Origin: Planctomycetota bacterium
GTDB lineage: Bacteria; Planctomycetota; MHYJ01; JACPRB01
Assembly: GCA_016200125.1 (NCBI GenBank)
Contig: JACQFK010000048.1
Coordinates: 1-16,863, forward strand
DNA length: 16,863 nucleotides
Direction: 5' to 3'
Shown: piece after piece, positions 1 through 7,353 of the stretch
Layout: each line of letters begins with the position of its first letter
Numbering within the stretch: position 1 is the stretch's first letter
Notes under the pieces: generated by a model
Told to the model about the DNA's origin: nothing
The model's database searches: none
The model's input: only the letters and a program-made list of their open reading frames with translations
Position numbers and translations under genes: made by a program

Positions 1-1076
1 ACGCCGAACGTGAAGATGTTGAAGGCCTCGCCCTTCGTGTCGAGCACGAGCTTGTAGGATCCGGTCGCCGGCAGGTTGTTCCGGTCGGCCCAGGGGGCGT
101 CGAAGCGGCGGTAGCCCACCCGCGGGTAGAGCACGATCTTTCCGCCCGTCGTGATGCGGTACTCGAAGCCGACGGAGTAGTTCAGCACGTTCTCGAAGCC
201 GGGCTGGTTGGCGAACTGGGGCGCCCGGGCCGTGTCCTTCCACTGGATGAACTGGAGGTCGATCGTCGCGCGGAGCGGCAGCTTCTCGAGCAGGTAGAAC
301 GTGATGCCCACGTTCATCTGCGCGGGCATGTCGAAGGCGGGCAGCAGCGCGGGATCGATGCCGAACTTGTAGTGGATCGCGCTCTGATAGGCGAAGCCCA
401 GGTTCGCCTTGAAGGTGTCCATGTTGTCGTAGAGGCCGATCAGGAGGCCCGCGCCGATGCCGAGGGCGACGCTGGAGTCGCGCTTGTCGGAGGTCGGCGT
501 GCTGAACTCCCAGCTCTCGTAGCCCACGTCGAGGCCGAGGCCGACGGCGGCGTGGGTGAAGACCCCGCCCGTCCCCTTCGCCTTCAGCAGGAAGTCGTTC
601 GCGAAGGCGATGCGGAAGCGCGACAGGGACTCCTTCACCTCGTTCCGCGGCTCGAACTGGGTCTGCGAGGAGGAGGTGATCTGGTCCATGGCGTAGTCGA
701 GCAGGTAGGGCCTCGCGAAGCAGAACCCGAGCGCCATGGGGTTGTCGGCGTCCCCGAGCTGGAAGACGAAGCCGAGATAAGACGGCAGCATGACGGGCTC
801 GGCCAGCGTGATCTCCGGCTTGACCGAGAAGCTCGTGGTGCCGGCCGGCCCCGCCTTGGTGGCGGTGGGGTACGCGGTGTAGGTCTGGTAGGAGATCGAG
901 CCCTGGTCCGGCTGGGTCGCGATCCCCGCGGGGTTGAGCCAGACGGACACGGGATCGTCCTCGAACGCGGTGTAGCTGCCCCCCATCGCCTTGGTCCGCG
1001 CGCCCAGCTGCTGATCCTGCGCAGAGGCCGCCGACGCCAGGGCAAGAAGGAGAACCGGCGTCCCTATCCCTCTCAT
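1..1076 (-). CDS. Outer-membrane beta-barrel, OMPP1/FadL/PorV-like (C-terminus cut by window edge)
   Basis: The frame is open from the ATG at 1076 down to base 1, giving 358 residues with no stop, so the C-terminus lies outside the window. The first ~20 residues form a signal peptide ending in ASAASA-Q. The mature N-terminus carries the family hallmark: a KAMGGSYTAFEDD-type stretch followed by VWLNPAGIA (about residues 30-53), the plug/first-strand signature of FadL/TodX/PorV barrels. The rest alternates aromatic and hydrophobic residues in strand-like runs (for example YSVGFEYRI near residue 300). Such proteins sit in the outer membrane and either pass hydrophobic substrates or, in the PorV branch, help type IX secretion; the sequence does not say which. 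A Shine-Dalgarno GGGAGGG lies 8 nt before the ATG. A strong promoter is at 1199-1227. Confidence 0.88.
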   Translation of the reverse strand, partial: MRGIGTPVLLLALASAASAQDQQLGARTKAMGGSYTAFEDDPVSVWLNPAGIATQPDQGSISYQTYTAYPTATKAGPAGTTSFSVKPEITLAEPVMLPSYLGFVFQLGDADNPMALGFCFARPYLLDYAMDQITSSSQTQFEPRNEVKESLSRFRIAFANDFLLKAKGTGGVFTHAAVGLGLDVGYESWEFSTPTSDKRDSSVALGIGAGLLIGLYDNMDTFKANLGFAYQSAIHYKFGIDPALLPAFDMPAQMNVGITFYLLEKLPLRATIDLQFIQWKDTARAPQFANQPGFENVLNYSVGFEYRITTGGKIVLYPRVGYRRFDAPWADRNNLPATGSYKLVLDTKGEAFNIFTFG

Positions 1077-1198
1077 GACCATTCCCTCCCTTTTTCCGCC
1101 TATCGCCCCGGCCCCGGGATCCTTTAGGAGATTCGCGCGCGTGAGAGCGGAGGCCCCATGACGAACCCCATGCCCCGGTCGTGATGTGTGCGGGCGGG

Positions 1199-1227
1199 AT
1201 CTTAGGGCCGGAGCCGGAAGGTGTCAA
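1199..1227 (-). promoter_or_regulatory. Sigma70-type promoter for the outer-membrane barrel gene
   Basis: On the minus strand a perfect -35 TTGACA (1227-1222) is followed after exactly 17 bases by TAAGAT (1204-1199), a 5/6 match to TATAAT. Transcription would start near 1192, giving a leader of about 115 nt before the ATG at 1076. It is the best promoter in the window. The rest of the 1077-1291 gap shows nothing else recognisable. Confidence 0.7.
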
Positions 1228-1291
1228 GAAATTGAACCGGAGGCGAGGGAAAACGTGAACATGGAAAGGTGAATCGGGAGTCCGCGCGCGC

Positions 1292-2014
1292 TCAGCGCCG
1301 GAAGTGGCGGAGCGTGGGCGTGATGTCGCGGAGCGGGCCCCACCAGGCGTCGCCCTCGACCGGCTCCAGCAGCGCGCTCGGCTTCGACAGCCAGCGCTGC
1401 TCGATGTCGCCGCGGAGCCGCTTCATGAAGGCCAGCAGGTCGAGCATCTGGTCGCCGAGTTCGGGCCGGCGCTTGCGGATCGTCTCGAGCGACGCGGCGA
1501 CGGCCGCGAGCGCCCGGTGGGCCACCTGGGCCTGGAGGATCGCGTCGGCCTCCTCGACCTCGTCCCCGGTCTCCATCGTCGCGCGGCCGAGCTTCGGCGA
1601 AACGAGCGCCAGGCAGCGGCGCAGCAGCTGGGCCTCCCGCGGGTGGTCGGCGCCGTGCTCGCGCACGAAGGCCGCGACCGCCTTGGCCGCGAGGGTCGCC
1701 TCCTCGACGATCGGATCGTCGCTCTTCGGGCGCGGCGGCGCGACCTCGGTCTCGCGCGCCAGCGTTCCGGGGTCGAGGCCCATGCCGCGCACCTGCTCTT
1801 CGACCATGCGGAGGGCCTTGCGGGCGTCCTCGACGATGCGGCCGACCATCTCCTCGGCCGACGGTTCGCCCAGCCCGTCGATCTCGCGGTGAAGCCGCTC
1901 GTCCATCTCGGTCTGGTAGAGGAGGCAGCGCGTCTTGTCGACGGCGCAGGAGTCGCAGCGGCGGTCGCAGTAGTTGTAGGGCGGGATGTAGACGGTCGGC
2001 CTGCGGTAGATCAC
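1292..2014 (-). CDS. Orphan protein with N-terminal CX3CX2CX6C cluster
   Basis: 240 residues from a GTG start at 2014, chosen because GGAGG sits 9 nt upstream and because the frame further upstream only shadows the TlpA-like gene. Residues 16-30 hold four cysteines (C16, C20, C23, C30) in a basic context, likely a small metal-binding knuckle. The remainder is mostly charged and alpha-helical, ending in a Trp-rich tail (AWWGPLRDITPTLRHFRR). No signal peptide or membrane segment is seen, so it is probably cytoplasmic. The CX3CX2C spacing recalls radical SAM enzymes, but nothing of a radical SAM barrel follows. It lies 43 bp after the TlpA-like gene on the same strand, so co-transcription is plausible. 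Function not recognised. Confidence 0.72.
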   Translation of the reverse strand: MIYRRPTVYIPPYNYCDRRCDSCAVDKTRCLLYQTEMDERLHREIDGLGEPSAEEMVGRIVEDARKALRMVEEQVRGMGLDPGTLARETEVAPPRPKSDDPIVEEATLAAKAVAAFVREHGADHPREAQLLRRCLALVSPKLGRATMETGDEVEEADAILQAQVAHRALAAVAASLETIRKRRPELGDQMLDLLAFMKRLRGDIEQRWLSKPSALLEPVEGDAWWGPLRDITPTLRHFRR

Positions 2015-2057
2015 CTCGGGCTGCCTCCAGCCGGGCGCCCCCCCCAGCGGAGCGCCC

Positions 2058-2531
2058 TTACTCCTTTTCGGCAAGGAGGGCGTCGATCTGTTGGGAGAGT
2101 TCTTTCGCCGCTTCGGGATCGATCGCGCCGCCGGGGTGGACGTGGCGGATCTTCCCCTTCCGGTCGAGGACGAAGGTGAGCGAGGTGAACGACCTTTTCC
2201 CCGGCGCCATCCAGCGGTCGAGCACCTTCCAGTCGCGGTCGACGGCGAGCGCGCCGGGCATGCCGATCTGTTTGGCGAAGGCCCGCACGTCCTCGGCGGG
2301 GACATCGCGCGGCGGCTTGGGATGGTAGACCGCGACGACCGCCGCCTTCTTGCCGAGCTCCGTGAGCGCTGGCGCCGACGTCGAGCAGAGGGCGCAGCCG
2401 TTCGTCCACCAGCGGACCAGGGTCACCTTGCCCTTGAGGTCGGGCCGCTCGTCGATCCAGGTCAATCCCGTGAAATCGGCGGCGTCGTTCCGGGCGAGGA
2501 GCAGGAGGAGGAAGAGGCAGGCGCGGCCCAT
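2058..2531 (-). CDS. Exported TlpA/redoxin-like thioredoxin-fold protein
   Basis: 157 residues. A short hydrophobic N-terminus (MGRACLFLLLLLA) marks export to the periplasm. The thioredoxin core starts near residue 32: strand VTLVRWWT, then the redox motif C46-A-L-C49, a helix with APALTELG, strand AAVVAVYH, and the strand TFVLDRKGKIRHVHPGG at residues 118-134. The family reduces or isomerises disulfides, often for cytochrome or metal-centre maturation. The cis-proline normally found just before the TxFLID strand is missing here (FTSLTFVLD). The active site is CALC rather than WCPPC. The ATG is 4 nt after the upstream stop codon with GGAG 7 nt before it, so translation is probably coupled to the preceding secreted orphan. 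Substrate unknown. Confidence 0.85.
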   Translation of the reverse strand: MGRACLFLLLLLARNDAADFTGLTWIDERPDLKGKVTLVRWWTNGCALCSTSAPALTELGKKAAVVAVYHPKPPRDVPAEDVRAFAKQIGMPGALAVDRDWKVLDRWMAPGKRSFTSLTFVLDRKGKIRHVHPGGAIDPEAAKELSQQIDALLAEKE

Positions 2532-2535
2532 CGGG

Positions 2536-3165
2536 CTACTCCGCGGCCTTTCCGACGATGACGATCGAAAAGCGGAGCGGCTTGCCGCCCGCGGAGGCCT
2601 CGGCTTCGAAAACCGCCCGCTCCGCCGTCTCGTCGTAGATGACGCGCGGAAGAGTCCCCCCCTGCCCGCCGACCAGCCACAGCACGGCCGGATGCTTCTT
2701 GCCGTTCACCTTCGCGGAGAGCTTGTTCAGTTCCTTGACCTCGAGGGTGTCCGGCGTGGCGTCGGCCGCGGCCTGGCTGAGGAGCAGGAAGTCCCGCGAC
2801 TCCGCCGTGCCCTTGTGGTCGCCGTCCTCAGGCTGGATCGCGTAGCGCATCGTGTAGACGCCGGCGGGGAATTTCTGGCCCTTGAAGTCCGCCGCGCCTC
2901 CGTTGAAGCGCGCGACCCCGACCAGCGTCCCGTGCCTGAGCGTCGGATAGAGGATCCCGAGTCCCTTGACGGGGTCGGAGGTCGGCACGGCGTTGCGGAA
3001 CCAGAAGTCGACGAAGGGCTTCCCGCCGCGCAGGACCCGGCTGCCCGCCGGCGCCATCTCCTTCCGGATCGCCTCCGCGATCTCGGCGGGCGCCCCATCC
3101 TTCAGGGGCTCGACCGCGAAGTCCGCGGCCGGCAGCAGCAGACTGAAGAGAGTGAGGAATCTCAT
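2536..3165 (-). CDS. Secreted protein of unknown function
   Basis: 209 residues. An N-terminal hydrophobic stretch (MRFLTLFSLLLPAADFAVEP) looks like a signal peptide, so the product is probably periplasmic. The mature protein lacks cysteines and reads as beta-rich: a VDFWFRN segment near residue 53, a GILYPTLRHGTLVGVARF segment (70-87) and a FPAGVYTMRYAIQPEDGDH segment (100-117) resembling the folded domains of secreted proteins in the DUF2911 style, though I would not assign that family. It sits between the DUF1326 gene (40-bp gap) and the TlpA-like gene (4-bp gap) on one strand, so the three are likely co-transcribed. No strong Shine-Dalgarno precedes the ATG. Function not recognised. Confidence 0.75.
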   Translation of the reverse strand: MRFLTLFSLLLPAADFAVEPLKDGAPAEIAEAIRKEMAPAGSRVLRGGKPFVDFWFRNAVPTSDPVKGLGILYPTLRHGTLVGVARFNGGAADFKGQKFPAGVYTMRYAIQPEDGDHKGTAESRDFLLLSQAAADATPDTLEVKELNKLSAKVNGKKHPAVLWLVGGQGGTLPRVIYDETAERAVFEAEASAGGKPLRFSIVIVGKAAE

Positions 3166-3205
3166 CCGGGGTCTATACGCTCCCTGGATCGAATTGTTCC
3201 GCGGC

Positions 3206-3868
3206 TTACCTGGCGAAGCTGCCGACCATCGCGCTCTGCCGCTCCGGATCGCTCCAGCGCACGCCGAGCGTGTCGCCCTGGTACGAATGGGCGAGCAACT
3301 TCGCGGACTCGACCTCGGCCGCCTTGCTGAACGCCGGATAGAAGAGATACGCGTGACAGGAGGAGTTCTCGCACTCGCAGATCGCCGCGGTCCTGACCTG
3401 CACTTCCTTCTCCACCGTCAGGGTCGCCTCGATGCCCTTCCGGGAAAAGTCGATCCCCTTCCGGCTGATCTTCCGGATGTCGGCCAGGTGATCGGGCGCG
3501 AGCGCCTTGGCCATCGCGACGAGCGCCTCGGCCTGGCGGTCGGTCGCCTTCTTGTCGACGTACGCGACCGCGAACACCTTGCCCTCGTACTTCGTGTGCA
3601 GCGTGCCCTCGGCGTTCAGCACGGCGACGATCTTGAGGCCGTCGAGCGCGACGCCGTCCCAGGCGCCTTCCTTCACGGACCAGCCGACGACGGCGTTCTT
3701 GCCCGTGAGGTTGACTTCGCCGTTCGCGAAGCAGGAGCCGATCCAGACGGCGCAGGTGCGCGCCTCGACGTAGTCGCCGCGGATCTCCTTCCGGTCGCCG
3801 TCGGCCAGGACCGTGCCGGCCGCCAGCGCCAGGATCGCCAGGCCCGCCAGAATCTTTCCGTGCTTCAT
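3206..3868 (-). CDS. Secreted DUF1326-family protein
   Basis: 220 residues from the ATG at 3868, chosen because AGGAGG lies 11 nt upstream and a clear signal peptide follows (MKHGKILAGLAILALAAGTVLA). The frame stays open upstream but reads across intergenic DNA. The mature part begins with the DUF1326 signature: GDYVEARTC...GSCFANGEVNLTG (31-56), then VVGWSVKEGAWDGVALDGL (60-78). DUF1326 proteins have no settled biochemical role. This copy has five cysteines: C39, C46 and a CECENSSC cluster at 164-171, which suggests metal binding or disulfides outside the cytoplasm. A thioredoxin-fold gene two positions downstream would fit a thiol-related role, but that link is inference. Confidence 0.85.
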   Translation of the reverse strand: MKHGKILAGLAILALAAGTVLADGDRKEIRGDYVEARTCAVWIGSCFANGEVNLTGKNAVVGWSVKEGAWDGVALDGLKIVAVLNAEGTLHTKYEGKVFAVAYVDKKATDRQAEALVAMAKALAPDHLADIRKISRKGIDFSRKGIEATLTVEKEVQVRTAAICECENSSCHAYLFYPAFSKAAEVESAKLLAHSYQGDTLGVRWSDPERQSAMVGSFAR

Positions 3869-3899
3869 ACGACGTCCGTCCTCCTCAAAACGCCTCAAC

Positions 3900-3928
3900 A
3901 TTGTGACCTCGCGGCCGCGCCGAATCAA
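3900..3928 (-). promoter_or_regulatory. Possible sigma70 promoter for the DUF1326 gene
   Basis: Minus strand TTGATT (3928-3923), a 17-base spacer and CACAAT (3905-3900) match 4/6 at each hexamer. It lies 32 nt upstream of the ATG at 3868, in the 74-bp gap after the molybdenum-enzyme operon. Weak match, plausible position. Confidence 0.35.
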
Positions 3929-3942
3929 GGGCGACCGGCACG

Positions 3943-4194
3943 TCAGACCAGGTTGTGCAGGCCGAGGTAGCACTTCCGGCCCGTCCGGCTGCACTCGTCC
4001 TTGGTCACCGGCCGGTCGTCGGGCCCGCGCCCCGCCTGGGTGCAGTGGCACCAGTAGGCCTTGGTGTCGACCGTGCCGTAGAGCTTCGCCACCAGCGCCG
4101 CCTGCTCCGCGTCGGCCTGCGTGGGATGCTTGTAGTACATGTCCTTGGAGCGCAGGTTCAGGCAGGGCGCCGGGGCTTCGGGTTCGTTGGCCAT
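3943..4194 (-). CDS. Small Cys-rich protein at the end of the molybdenum hydroxylase operon
   Basis: 83 residues, with an excellent Shine-Dalgarno (AGGAGGAGG) 5 nt before the ATG and only a 12-bp gap from the FAD-subunit stop, so co-expression with the enzyme is near certain. No signal peptide. Five cysteines are arranged as C11 (PCLNLRSKDMYYK), C49-H50-C51 (YWCHCTQAGRGPDD), C68 and C75, which looks like a compact zinc or iron site. The central helix (residues 27-40) is Ala-rich. I recognise no named family. It could be a cytoplasmic assembly factor or small ferredoxin-like partner of the reductase; both are guesses from position and cysteines only. Confidence 0.8.
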   Translation of the reverse strand: MANEPEAPAPCLNLRSKDMYYKHPTQADAEQAALVAKLYGTVDTKAYWCHCTQAGRGPDDRPVTKDECSRTGRKCYLGLHNLV

Positions 4195-4206
4195 GTCTTC
4201 CTCCTC

Positions 4207-5181
4207 CTACTTCGCTTCCGCCGCCAGCAGGATGGCGCGCTTCACGGCGGCCCGGCTCGTCTGGACCTTGTAGCCGTTCTGGGACAGCGGGGCCGCGCCC
4301 TTGACGGCGGCCTCGGCGGCCGCGGAGGCCGACTCCATCGTGATCTTCTTCCCGGCCAGCGCCGCCTCGGCCGCAGCCGCGCGCCAGGGGATCGGCGCGA
4401 CGGCGCCGAGGACGATCTTCGCCGACGCGCAGGTGTCCCCGTTCATCTGGAGGACCACCGACGCCAGCCCGACCGGCCAGTCGTGCGACTCCTTCTGCAG
4501 CACGACGTAGGTCGCGCTCTTGGGATTTCCCTTGCCGATCGAGACGTGGGTCACGATCTCGTTGTTCGCGAGCACGTTCTCCTTGAGGACGTTGTCCTTG
4601 TGCAGGGCGAAGAACTTCTCGAGCGGCAGGTCGCGGGCGCCGTTGGGACCCGCGATGCGGACCGAGCCGCCGAAGGCGATGAAGGCCGGCGCGGCGCTCG
4701 ACCCGTGGACCGCCACGCAGGGACCCTCGTTGGCGAAGATCGCGCTGAACTCGTTCTCCCCTTCCCGCGCCGGGCAGGTGTTCGCGTTGCCCCGCTTGGC
4801 GCAGGCGAAGAGGTCGTGGCTGAAGTACCAGCAGGGCGGCCGCGTGCAGAGGTTGCCGCCGATCGTCGCCATGTTGCGGATCTGGGGCGTGGCGACGGTC
4901 TCGAGCGCCTGGGCGATGGCCGGGTACTGCTTGGCCACCACCGGGTTCTCGAGCAGCGCGGCTAGCGTCACGCCGGCGCCGATGCGCAGGCCCTCGCTCA
5001 CCGCCTCGATCCGGTCGAAGCCCTTGATCGACTTCAGGTTGACGAGCACCTCCGGCTCGACCACCCGGTCCTTCATCAGGTTCAGGAGCGTCGTGCCGCC
5101 GGCGAGCGGGAGCGCGCCGGGCCCGAGGGCCTTGACGGCCTCCTCCTCGCTCTTGGCGCTCTTGTAGGTGAACGCTTTCAT
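4207..5181 (-). CDS. paoB: Molybdenum hydroxylase FAD-binding subunit with [4Fe-4S] loop (PaoB/YagS type)
   Basis: 324 residues, the usual length of the medium subunit of xanthine dehydrogenase-family enzymes. FAD contacts are visible: AGGTTLLNLMK (27-37) and the ATIGGNL loop (105-111). Directly after this is the insertion that marks the PaoB and 4-hydroxybenzoyl-CoA reductase beta branches, with cysteines C117, C127, C136 and C155 (plus C112) around WYFSHDLFACAKRG and GENEFSAIF. In those relatives four such cysteines bind an extra [4Fe-4S] cluster between FAD and the [2Fe-2S] centres. The CO-dehydrogenase flavin C-terminal domain follows (about 205-320). It starts 10 bp after the large-subunit stop. 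It would pass electrons from the molybdenum site to an acceptor. The symbol is by similarity; the substrate is not proven. Confidence 0.9.
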   Translation of the reverse strand: MKAFTYKSAKSEEEAVKALGPGALPLAGGTTLLNLMKDRVVEPEVLVNLKSIKGFDRIEAVSEGLRIGAGVTLAALLENPVVAKQYPAIAQALETVATPQIRNMATIGGNLCTRPPCWYFSHDLFACAKRGNANTCPAREGENEFSAIFANEGPCVAVHGSSAAPAFIAFGGSVRIAGPNGARDLPLEKFFALHKDNVLKENVLANNEIVTHVSIGKGNPKSATYVVLQKESHDWPVGLASVVLQMNGDTCASAKIVLGAVAPIPWRAAAAEAALAGKKITMESASAAAEAAVKGAAPLSQNGYKVQTSRAAVKRAILLAAEAK

Positions 5182-5191
5182 GGGGCTCCCC

Positions 5192-7348
5192 TTATTTCTT
5201 CGCCAGGGCGTCCAGGATCAGGCGCGGGGTGAACGGAAGGTCCCCCACGCGCACGCCGACGGCGTTGGTCACCGCGTTGGCGATCGCCGCCGCGCCCGGG
5301 ATGTACGGCGGCTCGCCGATGCCGATCACGCCGCGCTCCGGGTAGTCCAGCAGGTGCACCTCGATGTCCGGGATGTCGGTGTGCCCAGCGAGCTTGTACC
5401 ACTCGAGGTCGGGGTTGAGCATGAGACCGGTCTTCGGGTCGAGGCGCCGCTCCTCGAAGAGCGCGGAGTTGAGCGCGCCGATCACGCCGCCGAAGACCTG
5501 GCTCTCGCAGAGCAGCCGGTTCATCACCATGCCGCAGTCGGCCACGGCGACGATCTTGTTCACGCGGACCTCGCCGGTCTCGATGTCGACCGACACGTCG
5601 GCGAACTGCGCGCCGCCGACGCCCTGGCTGGACATCGTGGCGACGACCTTGCCCTGGGCGTCCTTCGTGTCGCCGTCCTTGCGGTCGCCGTTGCCGACCA
5701 CCGGCTGCTGGCCGAGCGTCGCGCAGGCCTGCTTCCACGACAGGCTCTTGCCGTTGCTCGAGACGATCCGGCCGCCCGTCGCCTGGAGATCCGCGGGCTT
5801 GGAGTCGATCTTGGGCGCGGCCTTCTCGAAGAGCGCGGCGAGCGCGTTCATCGAGGCGATGCCGACCGCGACGCTGACGCCGCCGCAGCTGGTCGAACCG
5901 CCCGAGCCGCCGGCCGGGGGATAGATCGAGCTGCCGATCTTGCCCGTGACGTCCTTCACCTGAAGCCCGAGGATCTCCGCCGCGACCATGGGAACGAGCG
6001 TGGTCGTGCCGGTGCCCAGGTCCTGGGTCCCGATGGCGGCCTCGACGGAGCCGTCGGGATGGATCGTGCAGGTGGCCTGCGCCTGGCCGGCGCCGCCGCC
6101 CCAGGTGTTGATGGCGCAGCCGAAGCCCCGCTTGATGGGGCCCGGGGTCTTGTCGCCCCGCGGATGCCGGTCCTTCTTCCAGCCGATCCGCTCGGCGCCG
6201 AGCGCGAGCTCCTTCACGTAGATCGGCTTCAGGGTCTTGAAGAGGCCCTGGTCCGGGATGTTCTTGATGCGGAATTCGATGGGGTCGAGGCCGAGCTTGT
6301 CGGCCAGGTCGTCCATGACCTGCTCGGTGACGATGCAGCCCTGGGGATGGCCGGGCGCGCGCAGCGCGCGGCGGTCACCCGCGTTGACCGCGACGTCCGT
6401 GTGGACGCGGCGGCGCGTTTCGGGAGCGTAAATGTAGGGCAGCGGAAAGATCGCGCCTCCCGTGTGGCCGCCCGTGCCGTAGCTGACCGCGTCGAAGGCC
6501 GTGAGCTTCCCGTCCTTCGTCGCGCCCGCCTTGACCTTCGCGAACGCCGAGGGCCGGTTGCCGCCCGCCCAGTGCTCCTCGTCGCGCTCCAGCATGAGCT
6601 TGACCGGCCGCTTGGCCAGCCGCGCCAGCTGTGCCGCGACGACGCCCTGGATATCGGGGCCGAACTTGCTGCCGAAGCCTCCGCCCATGAAGGGCGTCTC
6701 GCAGGTGACTTTCAGGTTCGGGATGCCCTTGAAGAGCGCGTCGCCTTTCAGGTCGCCCGCCGTCTTGCCGACCGCCTGCGTCGACGCGTAGACGACGAGT
6801 TCGTCGTCGGCCTTCCACCAGGCGACCAGGCCGTGGCTCTCCAGGCAGACGTGGGTGATCACGGGCGCGCTGTAGGTCCCCTCGATCACCGCGTCGGCCT
6901 TGGCGAGCGCGGGCTCGACGTTCGGCTTCCCGTCGGCGTCCGTGGTCTGGTCCGTCTTGGGCGTGCCGCCCTTCTTGAAGCCCAGTTCCTCCGACCATTC
7001 GAAGGGGAGGACCTCGTACTTGACCTTGATCGCGCGGACGGCGTCGCGCGCCTGCTCCTCGGTCTCCGCCGCGAGCGCGGCGATCTCATCGCCGGCATAG
7101 CGCAGCTCGGAGCCGGCGCCCTTGATCACGTGGACGGCCTTGACGCCGGGCATCGCCTCCGCCGGCTTCAGGTCGATTTCGAGGACCTTGCAGTGCGCGT
7201 GCGGCGAGCGGAGCACCTTGGCGTGAAGCATTCCCGGCAGGTTGCGGTCGAAGGAGTACTTCGCCTTCCCGTTGACCTTGAGGGCGCCGTCGAGCCGCGG
7301 GACCCCGGTCCCGAGCAGGGTTCTTTTCGCGGGCCATGAGTAGGGCAT
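5192..7348 (-). CDS. paoC: Molybdopterin-binding catalytic subunit of aldehyde oxidoreductase/xanthine dehydrogenase family (PaoC type)
   Basis: 718 residues from the ATG at 7348, preceded by GGAGGAGG 8 nt upstream. The longer open frame upstream only shadows the [2Fe-2S] gene. The N-terminal Ald_Xan_dh hammerhead domain (about 10-115) starts LLGTGVPRLDGALKVNGKAKY. Molybdopterin motifs follow in order: TPFMGGGFGSKFG, RALRAPGHPQG, GTQDLGTGTTTL, and the catalytic GIGEPP near the C-terminus with Glu679 as the expected general base. The GTQDLGTGT form and the 718-residue length fit PaoC (about 730) rather than CoxL or classic XdhB. It has no signal peptide, so export would rely on the small subunit's Tat signal. 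Its start is 5 bp after that gene's stop. Likely substrates are aldehydes or N-heterocycles; which one cannot be read from sequence. Confidence 0.93.
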   Translation of the reverse strand: MPYSWPAKRTLLGTGVPRLDGALKVNGKAKYSFDRNLPGMLHAKVLRSPHAHCKVLEIDLKPAEAMPGVKAVHVIKGAGSELRYAGDEIAALAAETEEQARDAVRAIKVKYEVLPFEWSEELGFKKGGTPKTDQTTDADGKPNVEPALAKADAVIEGTYSAPVITHVCLESHGLVAWWKADDELVVYASTQAVGKTAGDLKGDALFKGIPNLKVTCETPFMGGGFGSKFGPDIQGVVAAQLARLAKRPVKLMLERDEEHWAGGNRPSAFAKVKAGATKDGKLTAFDAVSYGTGGHTGGAIFPLPYIYAPETRRRVHTDVAVNAGDRRALRAPGHPQGCIVTEQVMDDLADKLGLDPIEFRIKNIPDQGLFKTLKPIYVKELALGAERIGWKKDRHPRGDKTPGPIKRGFGCAINTWGGGAGQAQATCTIHPDGSVEAAIGTQDLGTGTTTLVPMVAAEILGLQVKDVTGKIGSSIYPPAGGSGGSTSCGGVSVAVGIASMNALAALFEKAAPKIDSKPADLQATGGRIVSSNGKSLSWKQACATLGQQPVVGNGDRKDGDTKDAQGKVVATMSSQGVGGAQFADVSVDIETGEVRVNKIVAVADCGMVMNRLLCESQVFGGVIGALNSALFEERRLDPKTGLMLNPDLEWYKLAGHTDIPDIEVHLLDYPERGVIGIGEPPYIPGAAAIANAVTNAVGVRVGDLPFTPRLILDALAKK

Positions 7349-7353
7349 GCGCT

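Noticed and set aside
372..1127. Long plus-strand ORF over the outer-membrane gene, and similar 200-700-residue ORFs opposite the molybdenum subunits
   Set aside because: They are antisense to genes with clear motifs, rich in Arg/Gly/Ala, and have no family signature or ribosome site. GC-rich third codon positions create such open frames.
1954..1978. CX3CX2C motif suggesting a radical SAM enzyme (in the gene at 1292-2014)
   Set aside because: The motif is at residues 16-23 of a 240-residue helical protein with no barrel strands or GGE-type SAM motif. A structural metal knuckle is more likely.
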